64,000 nucleotides of DNA from Pectobacterium fontis (GTDB lineage: Bacteria > Pseudomonadota > Gammaproteobacteria > Enterobacterales > Enterobacteriaceae): NCBI RefSeq assembly GCF_000803215.1, contig NZ_JSXC01000003.1, positions 1-64,000 of the forward strand. The letters are read 5' to 3'. This document shows, in pieces, positions 37,896 through 49,013 of this stretch (its first letter is position 1; each line of letters opens with the position of its first letter). The translations under genes and the position numbers were made by a program. The notes under the pieces are model-generated. The model was not told where the DNA came from. It worked only from the letters and a program-made list of their open reading frames with translations, and did no database searches.

Positions 37896-39158
37896 ATGAG
37901 CTTTACGACCATTTCCGTAATCGGTTTAGGTTACATCGGTTTACCCACCGCCGCGGCCTTTGCATCGCGTCAGAAAAAAGTCATCGGTATTGATGTAAAC
38001 AAACTGGCAGTCGAAACCATTAATCGCGGTGAAATCCATATTGTTGAGCCAGATCTGGATTTGTTGGTCAAAGTCGCGGTGGAAAAGGGTTATCTTCAGG
38101 CAACGACAAAGCCTGTGCCCGCCGATGCTTTCCTGATTGCCGTGCCTACGCCTTTCAAAGGCGATCACGAACCCGATCTGGCCTACGTTCAGGCAGCCGC
38201 AGCGTCCATCGCGCCTGTGTTGAAAAAAGGCGATCTGGTGATTCTGGAATCGACATCACCCGTGGGGGCGACGGAGCAAATGGCCGCATGGCTTGCTGAT
38301 CTGCGCAGGGATTTGACGTTTCCGCAGCAGGTTGGAGAAACGGCGGATATCAATATTGCCTATTGCCCTGAACGCGTGCTGCCCGGTCAGGTGGTGGTCG
38401 AACTGGTTAAAAATGATCGCGTCATTGGCGGCATGACCCCGGTATGTTCTGCACGCGCTAGTGAGTTATACAACATCTTCCTTGAAGGTGAGTGTGTGGT
38501 TACTAACTCCCGCACCGCCGAAATGTGCAAGCTGACGGAAAACAGCTTCCGCGATGTCAACATTGCTTTCGCCAATGAGCTTTCGCTGATTTGTGCCGAG
38601 CAGAATATTAACGTATGGGAACTTATCCGATTGGCAAACCGCCATCCCCGCGTCAATATCCTGCAACCCGGCCCTGGAGTCGGCGGGCACTGTATCGCGG
38701 TCGATCCCTGGTTTATCGTGGCACAAAATCCGCAGCAGGCGCGGTTGATTCATACCGCCAGACTGGTGAACGATGGCAAGCCGCTTTGGGTGGTCGATCG
38801 TGTCAAAGCGGCGGTAGCGGATTATCTGGTACAAACGGATAAACGCGCGAGCGAGGTCACCGTGGCTTGTTTTGGTCTGGCGTTCAAGCCCGATATCGAC
38901 GATCTGCGTGAAAGCCCAGCGGTGGAGATTACCGCTATGATTGCGCAGTGGAATACGGGGGTGACGTTAGCCGTCGAGCCGAATGTCAAACACCTGCCGT
39001 CCGTGTTGGCGGGTACGGTTAAATTGGTTGATACCAGCAGTGCATTAAAAGAAGCCGATGTGCTGGTCATGCTGGTTGATCACCGTCAGTTTAAAGCGAT
39101 TAACCCAGAAGATGTTAAACAACAGTGGGTTATTGATACTAAAGGAGTATGGCGTTGA
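37896..39158 (+). CDS. wecC: UDP-N-acetyl-D-mannosamine dehydrogenase
   Basis: A 420-aa NAD-dependent dehydrogenase oxidising UDP-ManNAc to UDP-ManNAcA, the second ECA sugar. The N-terminal Rossmann motif is [14 protein letters not shown]. The catalytic region contains [18 protein letters not shown] and the nucleophile cysteine in [16 protein letters not shown]. Its stop overlaps the rffG start. Confidence 0.96.
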   Translation: MSFTTISVIGLGYIGLPTAAAFASRQKKVIGIDVNKLAVETINRGEIHIVEPDLDLLVKVAVEKGYLQATTKPVPADAFLIAVPTPFKGDHEPDLAYVQAAAASIAPVLKKGDLVILESTSPVGATEQMAAWLADLRRDLTFPQQVGETADINIAYCPERVLPGQVVVELVKNDRVIGGMTPVCSARASELYNIFLEGECVVTNSRTAEMCKLTENSFRDVNIAFANELSLICAEQNINVWELIRLANRHPRVNILQPGPGVGGHCIAVDPWFIVAQNPQQARLIHTARLVNDGKPLWVVDRVKAAVADYLVQTDKRASEVTVACFGLAFKPDIDDLRESPAVEITAMIAQWNTGVTLAVEPNVKHLPSVLAGTVKLVDTSSALKEADVLVMLVDHRQFKAINPEDVKQQWVIDTKGVWR

Positions 39159-40222
39159 AACGTATTTTAATTACCGGTGGTGCTGGGTTTATAGGTTCCG
39201 CGTTGGTCAGATACATTCTGACGGAAACGCAGGACAGCGTCGTCGTTGTGGATAAACTGACCTATGCGGGTAATCTGTCTTCGCTGGCACCCGTTGCGGA
39301 TAGCCCACGTTTCGTGTTCGAGCAGGTAGACATCTGCGATCGCGCTGAATTGGATCGTGTCTTTGCGGCTTATCAGCCTACGCTGGTGATGCATTTGGCG
39401 GCAGAAAGCCACGTCGATCGCTCTATCGATGGCCCGGCGGCATTTATCGAAACCAATATTGTCGGCACCTATACGATGCTGGAAGCGGCGCGCCACTACT
39501 GGCAGAGCCTGGCTGATGCAGACAAGAATGCATTCCGTTTTCACCACATCTCTACCGATGAAGTGTTTGGTGACCTGCATGGGACAGACGATCTGTTTAC
39601 CGAAACCACGCCGTATGCGCCAAGCAGCCCTTATTCCGCATCGAAGGCATCCAGCGATCACCTTGTACGCGCCTGGCTGCGTACCTACGGGCTCCCGACC
39701 GTTATCACCAACTGTTCGAATAACTACGGTCCTTACCATTTCCCAGAGAAGCTGATTCCGTTGGTGATCCTGAACGCGGTCGCGGGCAAACCGCTGCCAG
39801 TTTACGGAGACGGTGCGCAAATTCGTGACTGGCTGTTTGTCGAAGACCACGCTCGCGCGTTATACAAAGTGGTGACGGAAGGCGAAGTCGGCGAAACGTA
39901 CAATATTGGTGGTCACAACGAGCGTAAAAATATTGAAGTGGTGCAGACTATTTGCGCACTGTTGGAAGAGTTGGCGCCGAATAAGCCCGCTGGTGTAACG
40001 CACTACCGCGATCTCATCACCTACGTCAAAGACCGCCCAGGCCACGATATGCGTTATGCGATTGATGCCGGGAAAATCGAACGTGAACTGGGCTGGCGTC
40101 CAGAGGAAACGTTTGAGACGGGCATGAAAAAAACCGTTAGCTGGTATCTGAATAACGAGAAATGGTGGCGCAGCGTGCAGGACGGCTCTTACACCGGCGA
40201 GCGTTTAGGGTTGAACGATTAA
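39155..40222 (+). CDS. rffG: dTDP-glucose 4,6-dehydratase (ECA)
   Basis: A 355-aa short-chain dehydrogenase/reductase with the NAD motif GGAGFIGS, the STDEVFGD active-site loop and the catalytic YSASK. It makes dTDP-4-keto-6-deoxyglucose for Fuc4NAc synthesis. An ATG at 39149 is possible, but AAGGAG ends only one base before it. The TTG at 39155 has 7-nt spacing, overlaps the wecC stop (TTGA), and gives [11 protein letters not shown], matching E. coli [11 protein letters not shown]. The usual next gene, rffH, is absent. Confidence 0.93.
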   Translation: MKRILITGGAGFIGSALVRYILTETQDSVVVVDKLTYAGNLSSLAPVADSPRFVFEQVDICDRAELDRVFAAYQPTLVMHLAAESHVDRSIDGPAAFIETNIVGTYTMLEAARHYWQSLADADKNAFRFHHISTDEVFGDLHGTDDLFTETTPYAPSSPYSASKASSDHLVRAWLRTYGLPTVITNCSNNYGPYHFPEKLIPLVILNAVAGKPLPVYGDGAQIRDWLFVEDHARALYKVVTEGEVGETYNIGGHNERKNIEVVQTICALLEELAPNKPAGVTHYRDLITYVKDRPGHDMRYAIDAGKIERELGWRPEETFETGMKKTVSWYLNNEKWWRSVQDGSYTGERLGLND

Positions 40223-40259
40223 ACCTATGCCAGATGGCGGAAAAGAAAGGAGCGAAACG

Positions 40260-40991
40260 ATGACCCATCCGATATCAGCAGGACAGGGAGAGATTCGCGC
40301 CACGGTTGAACCGCTGGTCTGGGAGAGCGAATTCTTCCAAATCGACAGCGGTAAGCTGAATTTTTCGCCTTCTGCGCCTGTGTTGACGCTTGATGCGCTA
40401 GGCGCATTTACGCTGACACAGGCCAACATTGCGGCAGACAATCTGGCGCTGGCGGATGCGCTTGCCGATCTCGGGTTTCGCTTGACGGAAGGCGAGGTCG
40501 ATCTCTGTGTGTTACTGCATCCGACGACCGCCACTGCGCCGTTACCGCGCTGGCGTGAAGCGACGCCGGACGATATTCCAGCGCTGAGAGGTGCGGCATC
40601 GCGTGTTTTTGCGCTGAGCCGTTTCCGGGTGCCGTGGTATCAGCCGGAAGATAGCGGGCGATTCTATGCGCAGTGGGTTGAAAACGCCGTGCGCGGGACA
40701 TTCGATCACTGTTGTTTACTGGTGGAAGAGACTGCGGGCAATCCACAAGGGTGGGTGACGCTACGCAGAGTGAATGATTCGGATGCGCGTATCGGGCTAC
40801 TCGGCGTTTGGCCGGGCGTGACGGTGCGGGGCATCGGCTCACAACTGATGGCGTTGGCGGAAGCGTGGTGCCGACAGCAAGGGTTGATTCGTCTTCGGGT
40901 CGCGACGCAGGTTAGCAACGTAGCGGCGCTTCGTCTTTATCTTCGCCGTGGTGCTACGATTGAGAGCACGGCGTATTGGTTATACAGGTGA
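40260..40991 (+). CDS. wecD: dTDP-4-amino-4,6-dideoxygalactose N-acetyltransferase
   Basis: A 243-aa GNAT-fold acetyltransferase completing dTDP-Fuc4NAc. The conserved GNAT part is in the C-terminal half (DARIGLLGVWPGVTVRGIGSQLM, then ALRLYLRRGATIESTAYWLYR). FRVPWYQPEDSGRFYAQWVENAVRGTFDH is the WecD-specific block. The frame is open to 40227, but ATG 40260 has an AAAGGAG site 7 nt upstream. It follows rffG directly with no room for rffH. Confidence 0.92.
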   Translation: MTHPISAGQGEIRATVEPLVWESEFFQIDSGKLNFSPSAPVLTLDALGAFTLTQANIAADNLALADALADLGFRLTEGEVDLCVLLHPTTATAPLPRWREATPDDIPALRGAASRVFALSRFRVPWYQPEDSGRFYAQWVENAVRGTFDHCCLLVEETAGNPQGWVTLRRVNDSDARIGLLGVWPGVTVRGIGSQLMALAEAWCRQQGLIRLRVATQVSNVAALRLYLRRGATIESTAYWLYR

Positions 40992-40995
40992 TCAC

Positions 40996-42126
40996 ATGAT
41001 TCCATTTAATGCGCCACCGATTGTAGGTACAGAGCTGGATTATATGCAGGCAGCCATGAGCAGTGGCAAATTATGCGGCGATGGCGGGTTTACCCGCCGC
41101 TGTCAGCAGTGGCTGGAACATTATTCCGGCAGTAAAAAAGTCCTGCTCACGCCTTCCTGCACAGCTTCGTTGGAGATGGCGGCGATTCTGCTGGACGTGA
41201 AGCCCGGCGATGAAGTGATCATGCCGAGCTATACCTTCGTTTCTACCGCCAACGCTTTTGTACTGCGCGGCGCGAAGATCGTCTTTGTCGATATCCGTCC
41301 AGATACCATGAACATTGACGAAACGAAAATCGAAGCCGCAATTACAGAAAAGACGCGCATTATCGTGCCGGTTCACTACGCGGGCGTGGCCTGTGAGATG
41401 GACGCGATTATGGCACTGGCAAAGAAATACGATTTATATGTCGTGGAGGATGCGGCACAGGGCGTGATGTCCAGTTATAAAGGCCGCGTACTGGGATCTA
41501 TTGGCCACATTGGCTGCTTCAGTTTTCATGAAACCAAGAACTACACCTCGGGCGGCGAGGGCGGCGCGACGCTGATTAATGACGCCAGGCTGGTGGAACG
41601 GGCGGAAATCATCCGCGAGAAAGGCACCAACCGTAGCCAATTCTTCCGCGGGCAGGTAGACAAATATACCTGGCGGGATATCGGTTCCAGCTATCTGATG
41701 GCGGATATTCAGGCTGCCTACCTCTGGGCGCAGTTGGAAGCGGCGCGACCGATCAACGAACGTCGTCTGAAACTGTGGCAGAACTATTATGCGGCCTTCA
41801 AATCGCTAGCTGATGCCGGGCGCATTACGCTGCCGACCGTGCCGGCTAATGGCATTCACAACGCGCATATGTTTTATATCAAACTCAGCTCCCAGGACGA
41901 TCGTAGTGCGTTTATCAATTACATGAAAGAAGCCGAGATCATGACGGTCTTTCATTATATCCCGCTACATAGTTGTCCGGCTGGCCTGAACTTTGGTCGT
42001 TTTGTCGGTGACGATCGCTACACCACGCAGGAAAGCGAACGGCTGGTGCGTTTACCGCTGTTTTATAATCTGTCGGACGTCAATCAGAGGACGGTCATCA
42101 ACACCATTCTGAGCTTCTTCTCCTGA
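40996..42126 (+). CDS. wecE: dTDP-4-amino-4,6-dideoxygalactose transaminase
   Basis: A 376-aa DegT/DnrJ/EryC1-family PLP aminotransferase, the same length as E. coli WecE. It aminates dTDP-4-keto-6-deoxyglucose. The PLP lysine lies in SFHETKNYTSGGEGG. It starts at ATG 40996, four bases after the wecD stop; the longer open frame upstream overlaps wecD and is not used. Confidence 0.96.
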   Translation: MIPFNAPPIVGTELDYMQAAMSSGKLCGDGGFTRRCQQWLEHYSGSKKVLLTPSCTASLEMAAILLDVKPGDEVIMPSYTFVSTANAFVLRGAKIVFVDIRPDTMNIDETKIEAAITEKTRIIVPVHYAGVACEMDAIMALAKKYDLYVVEDAAQGVMSSYKGRVLGSIGHIGCFSFHETKNYTSGGEGGATLINDARLVERAEIIREKGTNRSQFFRGQVDKYTWRDIGSSYLMADIQAAYLWAQLEAARPINERRLKLWQNYYAAFKSLADAGRITLPTVPANGIHNAHMFYIKLSSQDDRSAFINYMKEAEIMTVFHYIPLHSCPAGLNFGRFVGDDRYTTQESERLVRLPLFYNLSDVNQRTVINTILSFFS

Positions 42127-42127
42127 T

Positions 42128-43378
42128 ATGTCGTTGGCAAAGGCATCGATATGGACGGCAGGCTCCACGCTGATAAAAATTGGTGCGGGGTTGGTCGTCG
42201 TCAAACTGCTGGCGGTCACATTTGGCCCCAGCGGCGTGGGGATGGCAGGGAATTTCCGCCAGCTTATTACGGTTCTCGGCGTGTTAGCCGGCGCGGGGAT
42301 CGTCAATGGCGTCACTAAATACGTTGCTGAGTACCAGCAACATCCAGAGAAACTGAAGCCGCTGCTCGGCACCTCTGTCACGCTGGTACTGGGGTTTTCC
42401 ACGCTGTTGGCGATACTTTTTCTGGCGGCGGCGACGCCTATTGCTAATTTGCTGTTTGGGCATGACGGCTACCGCGATGTGGTGAGGGCGCTGGCGTTTA
42501 TTCAAATGGGCATCGCTTACGCCAACCTGTTTTTGGCGATCCTCAAAGGGTATCGGGATGCGATAGGCAACGCGTTGGCGGTGGTCGGCGGTAGCCTGAT
42601 CGGGCTGGCGGCTTTTTGGCTCTGCCTGCGACTGGGCGGCTATGTCGGCGCACTGGCGGGACTGGCGCTGGTGCCTGCGCTGCTGGTCATTCCCGCGGGG
42701 ATTATGCTACTACGGCGTACGCCGCTGTCGCTGGCGTCGCTAAAACCGGCGTGGGAGCGCACCATTGCGGGCCAGTTAGGCAAATTCACGCTGATGGCGT
42801 TGATGACGGCGGTGACGTTGCCTGTCGCGTACATCATGATGCGTAACCTGCTGGCGGCACATTATAGCTGGGATGAGGTGGGGATTTGGCAGGGCGTTAG
42901 CAGTATCTCCGATGCTTACCTGCAATTTATTACCGCCTCTTTTACCGTTTATCTGTTGCCGACACTTTCGCGCCTCACGGACAAGGCTGCACTGTCGCAG
43001 GAGATTGTTCGCTCGCTGACGTTTGTGCTGCCCGTCGTGGCGGGTGTCAGCTTTTGCGTGTGGCTGCTGCGAGATTTCGCTATCTGGCTGTTGTTTTCCA
43101 GCCAGTTTACGGCAATGAGAGATCTCTTCGTGTGGCAGTTGGTCGGGGATGTAATGAAAGTGGGCGCTTACGTCTTTGGCTATCTGGTCATCGCGAAAGC
43201 GGCGCTGCGCTTTTATCTGCTCACAGAAATGAGCCAATTTCTCCTGTTGACCGGTTTTTCTCACTGGCTGATCCCGCTTTATGGCGCGCAGGGTGCCGCG
43301 CAGGCCTATATGGCAACCTACCTGGTCTATTTTTTGCTTTGTTGTTGCGTATTCATTATTTACCGTAGGCGAGCATGA
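42128..43378 (+). CDS. wzxE: ECA lipid III flippase
   Basis: A 416-aa Wzx-type flippase with about 12 membrane segments, moving undecaprenyl-linked ECA trisaccharide across the inner membrane. It is very close to E. coli WzxE ([26 protein letters not shown]). It starts one base after the wecE stop, and its end overlaps wecF by 4 bp. Confidence 0.95.
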   Translation: MSLAKASIWTAGSTLIKIGAGLVVVKLLAVTFGPSGVGMAGNFRQLITVLGVLAGAGIVNGVTKYVAEYQQHPEKLKPLLGTSVTLVLGFSTLLAILFLAAATPIANLLFGHDGYRDVVRALAFIQMGIAYANLFLAILKGYRDAIGNALAVVGGSLIGLAAFWLCLRLGGYVGALAGLALVPALLVIPAGIMLLRRTPLSLASLKPAWERTIAGQLGKFTLMALMTAVTLPVAYIMMRNLLAAHYSWDEVGIWQGVSSISDAYLQFITASFTVYLLPTLSRLTDKAALSQEIVRSLTFVLPVVAGVSFCVWLLRDFAIWLLFSSQFTAMRDLFVWQLVGDVMKVGAYVFGYLVIAKAALRFYLLTEMSQFLLLTGFSHWLIPLYGAQGAAQAYMATYLVYFLLCCCVFIIYRRRA

Positions 43379-44460
43379 CGACACTGATTCATGTATTGGG
43401 ATCTGATATCCCGCATCATAACCAGACCGTTTTACGTTTTTTTAACGACGTACTGGCGACGGAACTTCCCGAGCAGCAGATTCGGCATTTTATTGTGGCT
43501 TCTCACGACGGCATTTCATCAGCCGATTTTCCCGCACTACGTGTTGAAACTTGCGTGGATAAAAAAACGCTGGCGGAGGCCGTCATCGCCAGGGCGAAAG
43601 CGAATCGCAAGACACGCTTTTTCCTGCATGGGCAGTTTAACCCCACGTTGTGGCTGGCGCTGCTGAGCGGGAAAATCAAACCTGAACAGGTGTACTGGCA
43701 TGTATGGGGCGCGGATTTGTATGAAGAAGCGAATGGCCTGAAATATCGCCTGTTTTATTGGCTCCGGCGCATGGCGCAAAAGCGTGTTGGACATGTTTTT
43801 GCCACGCGTGGCGACCTGGCGTGGTATGCGCCGCGTGCGCCTCGCGTGCCAACGTCATTGCTGTACTTCCCGACACGCATGGATCCGGCGTTAACCGGTA
43901 TGCAGGTGGATAAACCGCTGGCAGGGCCGATGACGATTCTGGTCGGCAACTCTGGCGATCGTACGAATCGTCATCAGGAAGCGCTGCGGGCGATTCACAA
44001 GCAGTTCGGGAAAGATGTGCGGGTCATTGTGCCAATGGGCTACCCTGCCAATAACGACGCCTATATCTCACAGGTGGAAAAGGACGGGCTGGCGCTATTC
44101 GGCGTGAAGAATTTCCAACTGTTAAAAGATCAACTGGCGTTTGATGACTACCTCAACATGCTATGCACCTGTGATTTGGGTTATTTTATTTTCGATCGCC
44201 AGCAGGGGATCGGGACGTTGTGTTTATTGATTCAGTTTGGCGTACCGTTCGTGATTAGTCGGCAAAACCCGTTCTGGCAGGATTTGACGGAACAAGGGCT
44301 GCCCGTGCTGTTTTACGGTGATGCACTGGATGAAGCCTTAGTGCGCGAGGCGCAGCGCCAGTTGACATCGGTAGATAAGCATCAGATTGCGTTCTTTAAT
44401 CCCAACTATCTGCAAGGCTGGCGGGATGCGCTGGCGTTAGCGGCGGGAGAACCGACATGA
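43375..44460 (+). CDS. wecF: TDP-Fuc4NAc:lipid II Fuc4NAc transferase
   Basis: A 361-aa glycosyltransferase (family GT56) adding the third ECA sugar. The N-terminus [19 protein letters not shown] and the central [18 protein letters not shown] match WecF. Overlaps wzxE and wzyE by 4 bp at each end (ATGA), indicating tight translational coupling. Confidence 0.95.
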   Translation: MTTLIHVLGSDIPHHNQTVLRFFNDVLATELPEQQIRHFIVASHDGISSADFPALRVETCVDKKTLAEAVIARAKANRKTRFFLHGQFNPTLWLALLSGKIKPEQVYWHVWGADLYEEANGLKYRLFYWLRRMAQKRVGHVFATRGDLAWYAPRAPRVPTSLLYFPTRMDPALTGMQVDKPLAGPMTILVGNSGDRTNRHQEALRAIHKQFGKDVRVIVPMGYPANNDAYISQVEKDGLALFGVKNFQLLKDQLAFDDYLNMLCTCDLGYFIFDRQQGIGTLCLLIQFGVPFVISRQNPFWQDLTEQGLPVLFYGDALDEALVREAQRQLTSVDKHQIAFFNPNYLQGWRDALALAAGEPT

Positions 44461-45848
44461 CGCTGGGGCAATTTGGTGGATTGTTTGTCGTCTACCTGAT
44501 TTCAGTCATCTTTATCCTGAGCCTCACCTGGATGGAGTTTCGGCGTGTGCGTTTCAACTTTAACGTGCTGTTCTCGCTGCTCTATTTATTGACGTTCTAT
44601 TTTGGTTTTCCGTTTACCTGTGTGCTGGTATTCCGGTTCGGCGTTGACGTCGTCCCCGTACCGTATCTGCTTCAGGCGATGCTGTCTGCGACGGCGTTCT
44701 ATGCGATTTATTACGTCAGCTATAAGACGCGGCTGCGTCAGAAAACCTCCGCGCCTCGTGCGCCGCTCTTGACGGTGAATCGGGTTGAAGCCAACCTGAC
44801 CTGGCTACTGCTGGCGTTGATTGCGGTAGCGACGGTCGGGATTTTCTTTCTCAACAATGGCTTCCTGCTTTTCAAGCTGCGGTCTTACAGTCAGATCTTC
44901 TCCAGCGAGGTGTCCGGCGTAGCGTTGAAACGCTTCTTCTACTTTTTCATTCCGGCGATGCTGGTGGTGTATTTCCTGCGTCAGACGCAGCGTGCGTGGC
45001 TGATGTTTCTTATCGGAACGGTCGCATTTGGAATGCTGACCTATGTGATTGTCGGGGGGACGCGAGCGAACCTGATCATCGCCTTTGCCCTGTTTCTGTT
45101 TATTGGCATTGTACGCGGCTGGATTACGCTCTGGATGCTGGCTGCGGCTGGCGCGTTCGGAATTGTCGGGATGTTCTGGCTGGCGCTCAAGCGCTATGGG
45201 CTGGACGTCAGCGGTGATTACGCCTTTTATACTTTCCTCTATTTAACCCGCGACACTTTCTCGCCGTGGGAGAATCTGGCGCTGCTGTGGCAGAACTACG
45301 ACAAGATTGAATTCCAGGGACTGGCACCGATTGCCCGTGATTTCTACGTCTTCATTCCTTCCTGGCTGTGGCCGGATCGTCCGAATCTGGTGTTAAACAG
45401 TGCGAATTACTTCACCTGGGAAGTGCTGAATAACTACTCAGGACTGGCGATATCTCCCACGCTGTTAGGCTCGCTGGTGGTGATGGGTGGTGTGCTTTTT
45501 ATTCCGCTTGGCGCGATCGCGGTCGGGCTGGTGATCAAGTGGTTCGACTGGGTATATGAGTTAGGAAAAAATGACAGCAATCGCTATAAGGCGGCGATTT
45601 TGCAGGCGTTCTGCTTCGGTGCGGTGTTCAATATCATTGTGTTGACGCGCGAGGGTGTGGATTCCTTCGTTTCGCGCGTGGTGTTTTTCTGTCTGGTATT
45701 TGGTGTGTGTCTGCTTGTGGCGAAGCTGCTCTATTGGCTGTTGGAAAGCGCTGGACTCATCCGGCAGCGTCTGCTGCGTATGCGTGCGACGCCGCTCGCG
45801 TCGACACCCAGCACCGTTCGGGATCCAGAGATAAAGGAGCAGATATGA
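44457..45848 (+). CDS. wzyE: ECA polymerase WzyE
   Basis: A 463-aa polytopic membrane protein with about 11 hydrophobic segments, homologous to WzyE, which joins ECA repeat units at the periplasmic face. It is placed between wecF and wecG as in E. coli. Its C-terminal tail is longer and charged. The ATGA overlap couples it to wecG. Confidence 0.93.
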   Translation: MTLGQFGGLFVVYLISVIFILSLTWMEFRRVRFNFNVLFSLLYLLTFYFGFPFTCVLVFRFGVDVVPVPYLLQAMLSATAFYAIYYVSYKTRLRQKTSAPRAPLLTVNRVEANLTWLLLALIAVATVGIFFLNNGFLLFKLRSYSQIFSSEVSGVALKRFFYFFIPAMLVVYFLRQTQRAWLMFLIGTVAFGMLTYVIVGGTRANLIIAFALFLFIGIVRGWITLWMLAAAGAFGIVGMFWLALKRYGLDVSGDYAFYTFLYLTRDTFSPWENLALLWQNYDKIEFQGLAPIARDFYVFIPSWLWPDRPNLVLNSANYFTWEVLNNYSGLAISPTLLGSLVVMGGVLFIPLGAIAVGLVIKWFDWVYELGKNDSNRYKAAILQAFCFGAVFNIIVLTREGVDSFVSRVVFFCLVFGVCLLVAKLLYWLLESAGLIRQRLLRMRATPLASTPSTVRDPEIKEQI

Positions 45849-46594
45849 CAGCATTAAAAACCGCGGAGACCATCCCTCTGTATACCATACGTGGCTTGCC
45901 CATCCATGGTTTCCGCAATATGGCACAGTTTGTTGATTATCTGTTTGCGGGAGAACAGGTTGACGTGGGGACGCTTGTCGCGATTAACGCTGAGAAAGTG
46001 CTAACGGCCGAAAAAGATGTGGCGCTGCGTACGCTGCTCGATCGTGCAGAGTATAAGTATGCCGACGGCATCAGCATTGTGCGTTCCATTCGGCGTAAAT
46101 ATCCGCAGGCTGACGTCACACGGATTGCGGGCGCTGACCTGTGGGAGGCGCTCATGCAGCGGGCGGGAAAAGAGGGAACGCCGGTGTTTCTGGTGGGGGG
46201 AAAGCCTGATGTACTGGCGCAAACGGAAGCGAAACTACGGGCGCAGTGGAACGTGAATATTGTTGGCAGTCAGGATGGTTATTTTGCGCCAGGGCAGCGC
46301 GATGCCTTGTTTGAGCGTATCCGCGTCAGTGGTGCACAGATTGTTACCGTGGCAATGGGGTCGCCACGACAAGAGATTCTGATGCGCGATTGTCGCCATC
46401 ACTATCCTAACGCGCTGTATATGGGCGTCGGTGGAACCTATGACGTTTTTACCGGGCATGTGAAACGTGCCCCGCTGGTGTGGCAACATTTAGGTCTGGA
46501 ATGGCTCTATCGTTTGCTGTCACAGCCGAGCCGTATTTTTCGGCAGCTTAGGCTGTTGAAATATGTGGCCTATCACTACAGCGGTCGCCTATAG
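45845..46594 (+). CDS. wecG: UDP-ManNAcA transferase (ECA lipid II synthesis)
   Basis: A 249-aa WecG/TagA/CpsF-family (GT26) glycosyltransferase adding ManNAcA to lipid I. Family motifs: [37 protein letters not shown] and [17 protein letters not shown]. The frame is open upstream inside wzyE; the ATG at 45845 overlaps the wzyE stop. Last gene of the cluster. A GGCGCG/CGCGCC dyad (about 46606-46622) follows without a long T run. The remaining 240 bp to thrP hold no gene. Confidence 0.95.
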   Translation: MTALKTAETIPLYTIRGLPIHGFRNMAQFVDYLFAGEQVDVGTLVAINAEKVLTAEKDVALRTLLDRAEYKYADGISIVRSIRRKYPQADVTRIAGADLWEALMQRAGKEGTPVFLVGGKPDVLAQTEAKLRAQWNVNIVGSQDGYFAPGQRDALFERIRVSGAQIVTVAMGSPRQEILMRDCRHHYPNALYMGVGGTYDVFTGHVKRAPLVWQHLGLEWLYRLLSQPSRIFRQLRLLKYVAYHYSGRL

Positions 46595-46864
46595 CCTTAT
46601 TGAGTCGGCGCGTTAAACGCGCCAACTGTTCTCCGCGATATATCGCCCTGATTTTTATTCCTATTCGATTTTAATTGTTGGTTTGCCCGTTAATTAGAAA
46701 TACAGAATTCTATCTTTGACGTATTTTTCATCTCTGATGTGTTATTCAAACCCACATTACGGTATTTTCATGGCCGCTAATTTGAGACGAAAGCACGTTA
46801 TTTCTGAAATAAGAACAATAACCGGCAACAGCCGGGATAAGCACAACATAACGACAGAGGATAT

Positions 46865-48256
46865 ATGGCAGAAGATGTAAAGCAGGAAAAACTCCATCGA
46901 GGATTGGAAGCCCGACATATTGAACTGATTGCGTTAGGTGGCACCATCGGCGTCGGGCTGTTTATGGGCGCGGCCAGTGCGCTGAAGTGGGCAGGGCCGT
47001 CAGTATTGCTGGCCTACATTGTTGCCGGGATCTTCGTTTTCTTCATCATGCGTTCGATGGGCGAAATGCTCTATCTGGAGCCTGTGGCGGGATCTTTTGC
47101 CGTCTATGCGCATAAATACATGAGTCCCTTCTTCGGTTATCTCACCGCATGGGGCTATTGGTTCATGTGGATGGCGGTTGGAATTTCGGAAATTACCGCG
47201 ATTGGCGTGTATGTTCAGTATTGGTTCCCCGATTTGCCGCAGTGGATACCGGCTATTGCCGCAGTTGCGTTGGTCGCAGGGGCAAACCTTGCCGCCGTAA
47301 GGTTGTATGGCGAAATCGAATTCTGGTTTGCGATGATTAAAATCACCACCATTATCGTGATGATTGTCGTCGGTGTCGGCATTATTTTCTTCGGCTTTGG
47401 TAACCACGGTCAGGCGACCGGGTTCAGTAACCTGACCGAACACGGTGGTTTCCTGGCCGGAGGGTGGAAGGGGCTGCTGTTTGCACTCTGTCTGGTGGTG
47501 GCGTCTTATCAGGGGGTTGAACTGGTAGGCATCACGGCGGGCGAAGCGAAAAACCCGCAGGTGACGCTGAAGCGAGCAATCAACAATATTCTGTGGCGTA
47601 TCCTGATTTTCTACGTGGGCGCGATCTTTGTTATCGTCACGATTTTCCCCTGGAATGCAATCGGCACATCCGGTAGCCCGTTTGTTCTGACGTTTGCGAA
47701 AATTGGTATCACGGCGGCAGCGGGCATCATCAACTTTGTGGTGCTCACCGCCGCGCTGTCCGGCTGTAACAGCGGCATGTATAGCTGTGGACGTATGCTG
47801 TATTCGTTGGCCAATAACCGTCAGCTTCCCGCCTGGTTAGGCAAAGTGACGGCCAGCGGTGTACCGGCGGCGGGCGTCATGATTTCTATTCTTTGCCTGA
47901 TGGCGGGGTCGGTGCTGAATTACATCATTCCTAACCCGGAAAAGGTGTTTGTGTATGTTTATAGCGCCAGCGTACTGCCGGGCATGGTGCCGTGGTTTGT
48001 GGTGTTGATCTGCCAACTGCGTTTTCGCGAGCAACATCGTGCTGCATTGGCCTCACATCCGTTTAAATCGGTGTTATTCCCATGGGTTAACTACCTGACG
48101 ATGGCGTTTTTGCTGTGCGTACTGGTAGGAATGTACATCAATATTGATACACGGATGTCTTTATTGGTCGGTATTGCCTTTTTAGCCGTAGTTAGCCTGT
48201 GTTATTTCGCACTGGGATTGGGTAAAAAAACGGCGCGCTTAGGGGATAAATCGTAG
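46865..48256 (+). CDS. thrP: Threonine/serine transporter ThrP (YifK), APC family
   Basis: A 463-aa amino acid/proton symporter with 12 predicted membrane segments. The amino-acid permease signature [19 protein letters not shown] is near the N-terminus and [15 protein letters not shown] is in the middle. It corresponds to E. coli YifK/ThrP, in the same place between wecG and the Arg-tRNA gene. Substrate is inferred from that orthologue. Confidence 0.9.
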   Translation: MAEDVKQEKLHRGLEARHIELIALGGTIGVGLFMGAASALKWAGPSVLLAYIVAGIFVFFIMRSMGEMLYLEPVAGSFAVYAHKYMSPFFGYLTAWGYWFMWMAVGISEITAIGVYVQYWFPDLPQWIPAIAAVALVAGANLAAVRLYGEIEFWFAMIKITTIIVMIVVGVGIIFFGFGNHGQATGFSNLTEHGGFLAGGWKGLLFALCLVVASYQGVELVGITAGEAKNPQVTLKRAINNILWRILIFYVGAIFVIVTIFPWNAIGTSGSPFVLTFAKIGITAAAGIINFVVLTAALSGCNSGMYSCGRMLYSLANNRQLPAWLGKVTASGVPAAGVMISILCLMAGSVLNYIIPNPEKVFVYVYSASVLPGMVPWFVVLICQLRFREQHRAALASHPFKSVLFPWVNYLTMAFLLCVLVGMYINIDTRMSLLVGIAFLAVVSLCYFALGLGKKTARLGDKS

Positions 48257-48345
48257 TAGTCGGGGGCGGGAAAGACGGATTTGTATGTTATTTAGCTCGA
48301 AATGGACAAAGCATAAGCAAACGCATCATTTCGATAAAAAAGCAC

Positions 48346-48374
48346 TAGACAGTCAGTCGCTAAGTCCGTAATAT
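48346..48374 (+). promoter_or_regulatory. Promoter of the Arg-His-Leu-Pro tRNA operon
   Basis: TAGACA (48346-48351) and TAATAT (48369-48374) are 17 bp apart, followed by a GC-rich discriminator (CCCGTCCCGC), typical of stringently controlled stable-RNA promoters. It lies 22 bp before the first tRNA. Confidence 0.65.
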
Positions 48375-48395
48375 CCCGTCCCGCAACGGCGCTAA

Positions 48396-48472
<77 letters not shown>

Positions 48473-48587
48473 TTATATTTTATATGAAGTATGTTGTGTG
48501 CAAGAGCTGCGGTGGTACACTTTTTTTCGTAAAGAAAGTATCCCGTAAAAAGGAAATACCACGTAATTTGATGTAAATGTGGTGATG

Positions 48588-48663
48588 GTGGCTATAGCTC
48601 AGTTGGTAGAGCCCTGGATTGTGATTCCAGTTGTCGTGGGTTCGAGTCCCATTAGCCACCCCA
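48588..48663 (+). tRNA. hisR: tRNA-His (GTG)
   Basis: A 76-nt cloverleaf starting GTGGCTA and ending TAGCCACCCCA, anticodon GTG in TTGTGAT. The acceptor stem leaves room for the extra G-1 of histidine tRNAs (the preceding base is G). Confidence 0.95.
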
Positions 48664-48717
48664 GATTTTGTCGTCATTGATTAACGTTTTTCGTCAATCA
48701 ACTAGTTTGTGAGTTAT

Positions 48718-48804
48718 GCGAAGGTGGCGGAATTGGTAGACGCGCTAGCTTCAGGTGTTAGTGTTCTTACGGACGTGAGGGTTCAAGTCCCTCTCTTCGC
48801 ACCA
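48718..48804 (+). tRNA. leuT: tRNA-Leu (CAG)
   Basis: An 87-nt class II tRNA with a long variable arm (TGTTCTTACGGACG). Starts GCGAAGG and ends CTTCGCACCA. Anticodon loop TTCAGGT gives CAG. Confidence 0.95.
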
Positions 48805-48847
48805 CACAAACTGAGAACATCAGTGATGTTCAAAAAAGCAGTACATT

Positions 48848-48924
48848 CGGCGAGTAGCGCAGCTTGGTAGCGCAACTGGTTTGGGACCAGTGGGTCGGAG
48901 GTTCGAATCCTCTCTCGCCGACCA
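48848..48924 (+). tRNA. proM: tRNA-Pro (TGG)
   Basis: A 77-nt cloverleaf starting CGGCGAG and ending CTCGCCGACCA, anticodon loop TTTGGGA (TGG). Last gene of the tRNA operon. Confidence 0.96.
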
Positions 48925-48933
48925 ATTAAAAAG

Positions 48934-48964
48934 AAAGCACATCGAAAGATGTGCTTTTTTTTCG
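48934..48964 (+). terminator. Terminator of the tRNA operon
   Basis: AAAGCACATC, loop GAAA, GATGTGCTTT, then T run. Confidence 0.92.
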
Positions 48965-49013
48965 TCTGTAGTCTGCCTTATCTTATAACGCCTTATTGTT
49001 ATAAAAATCTGTG

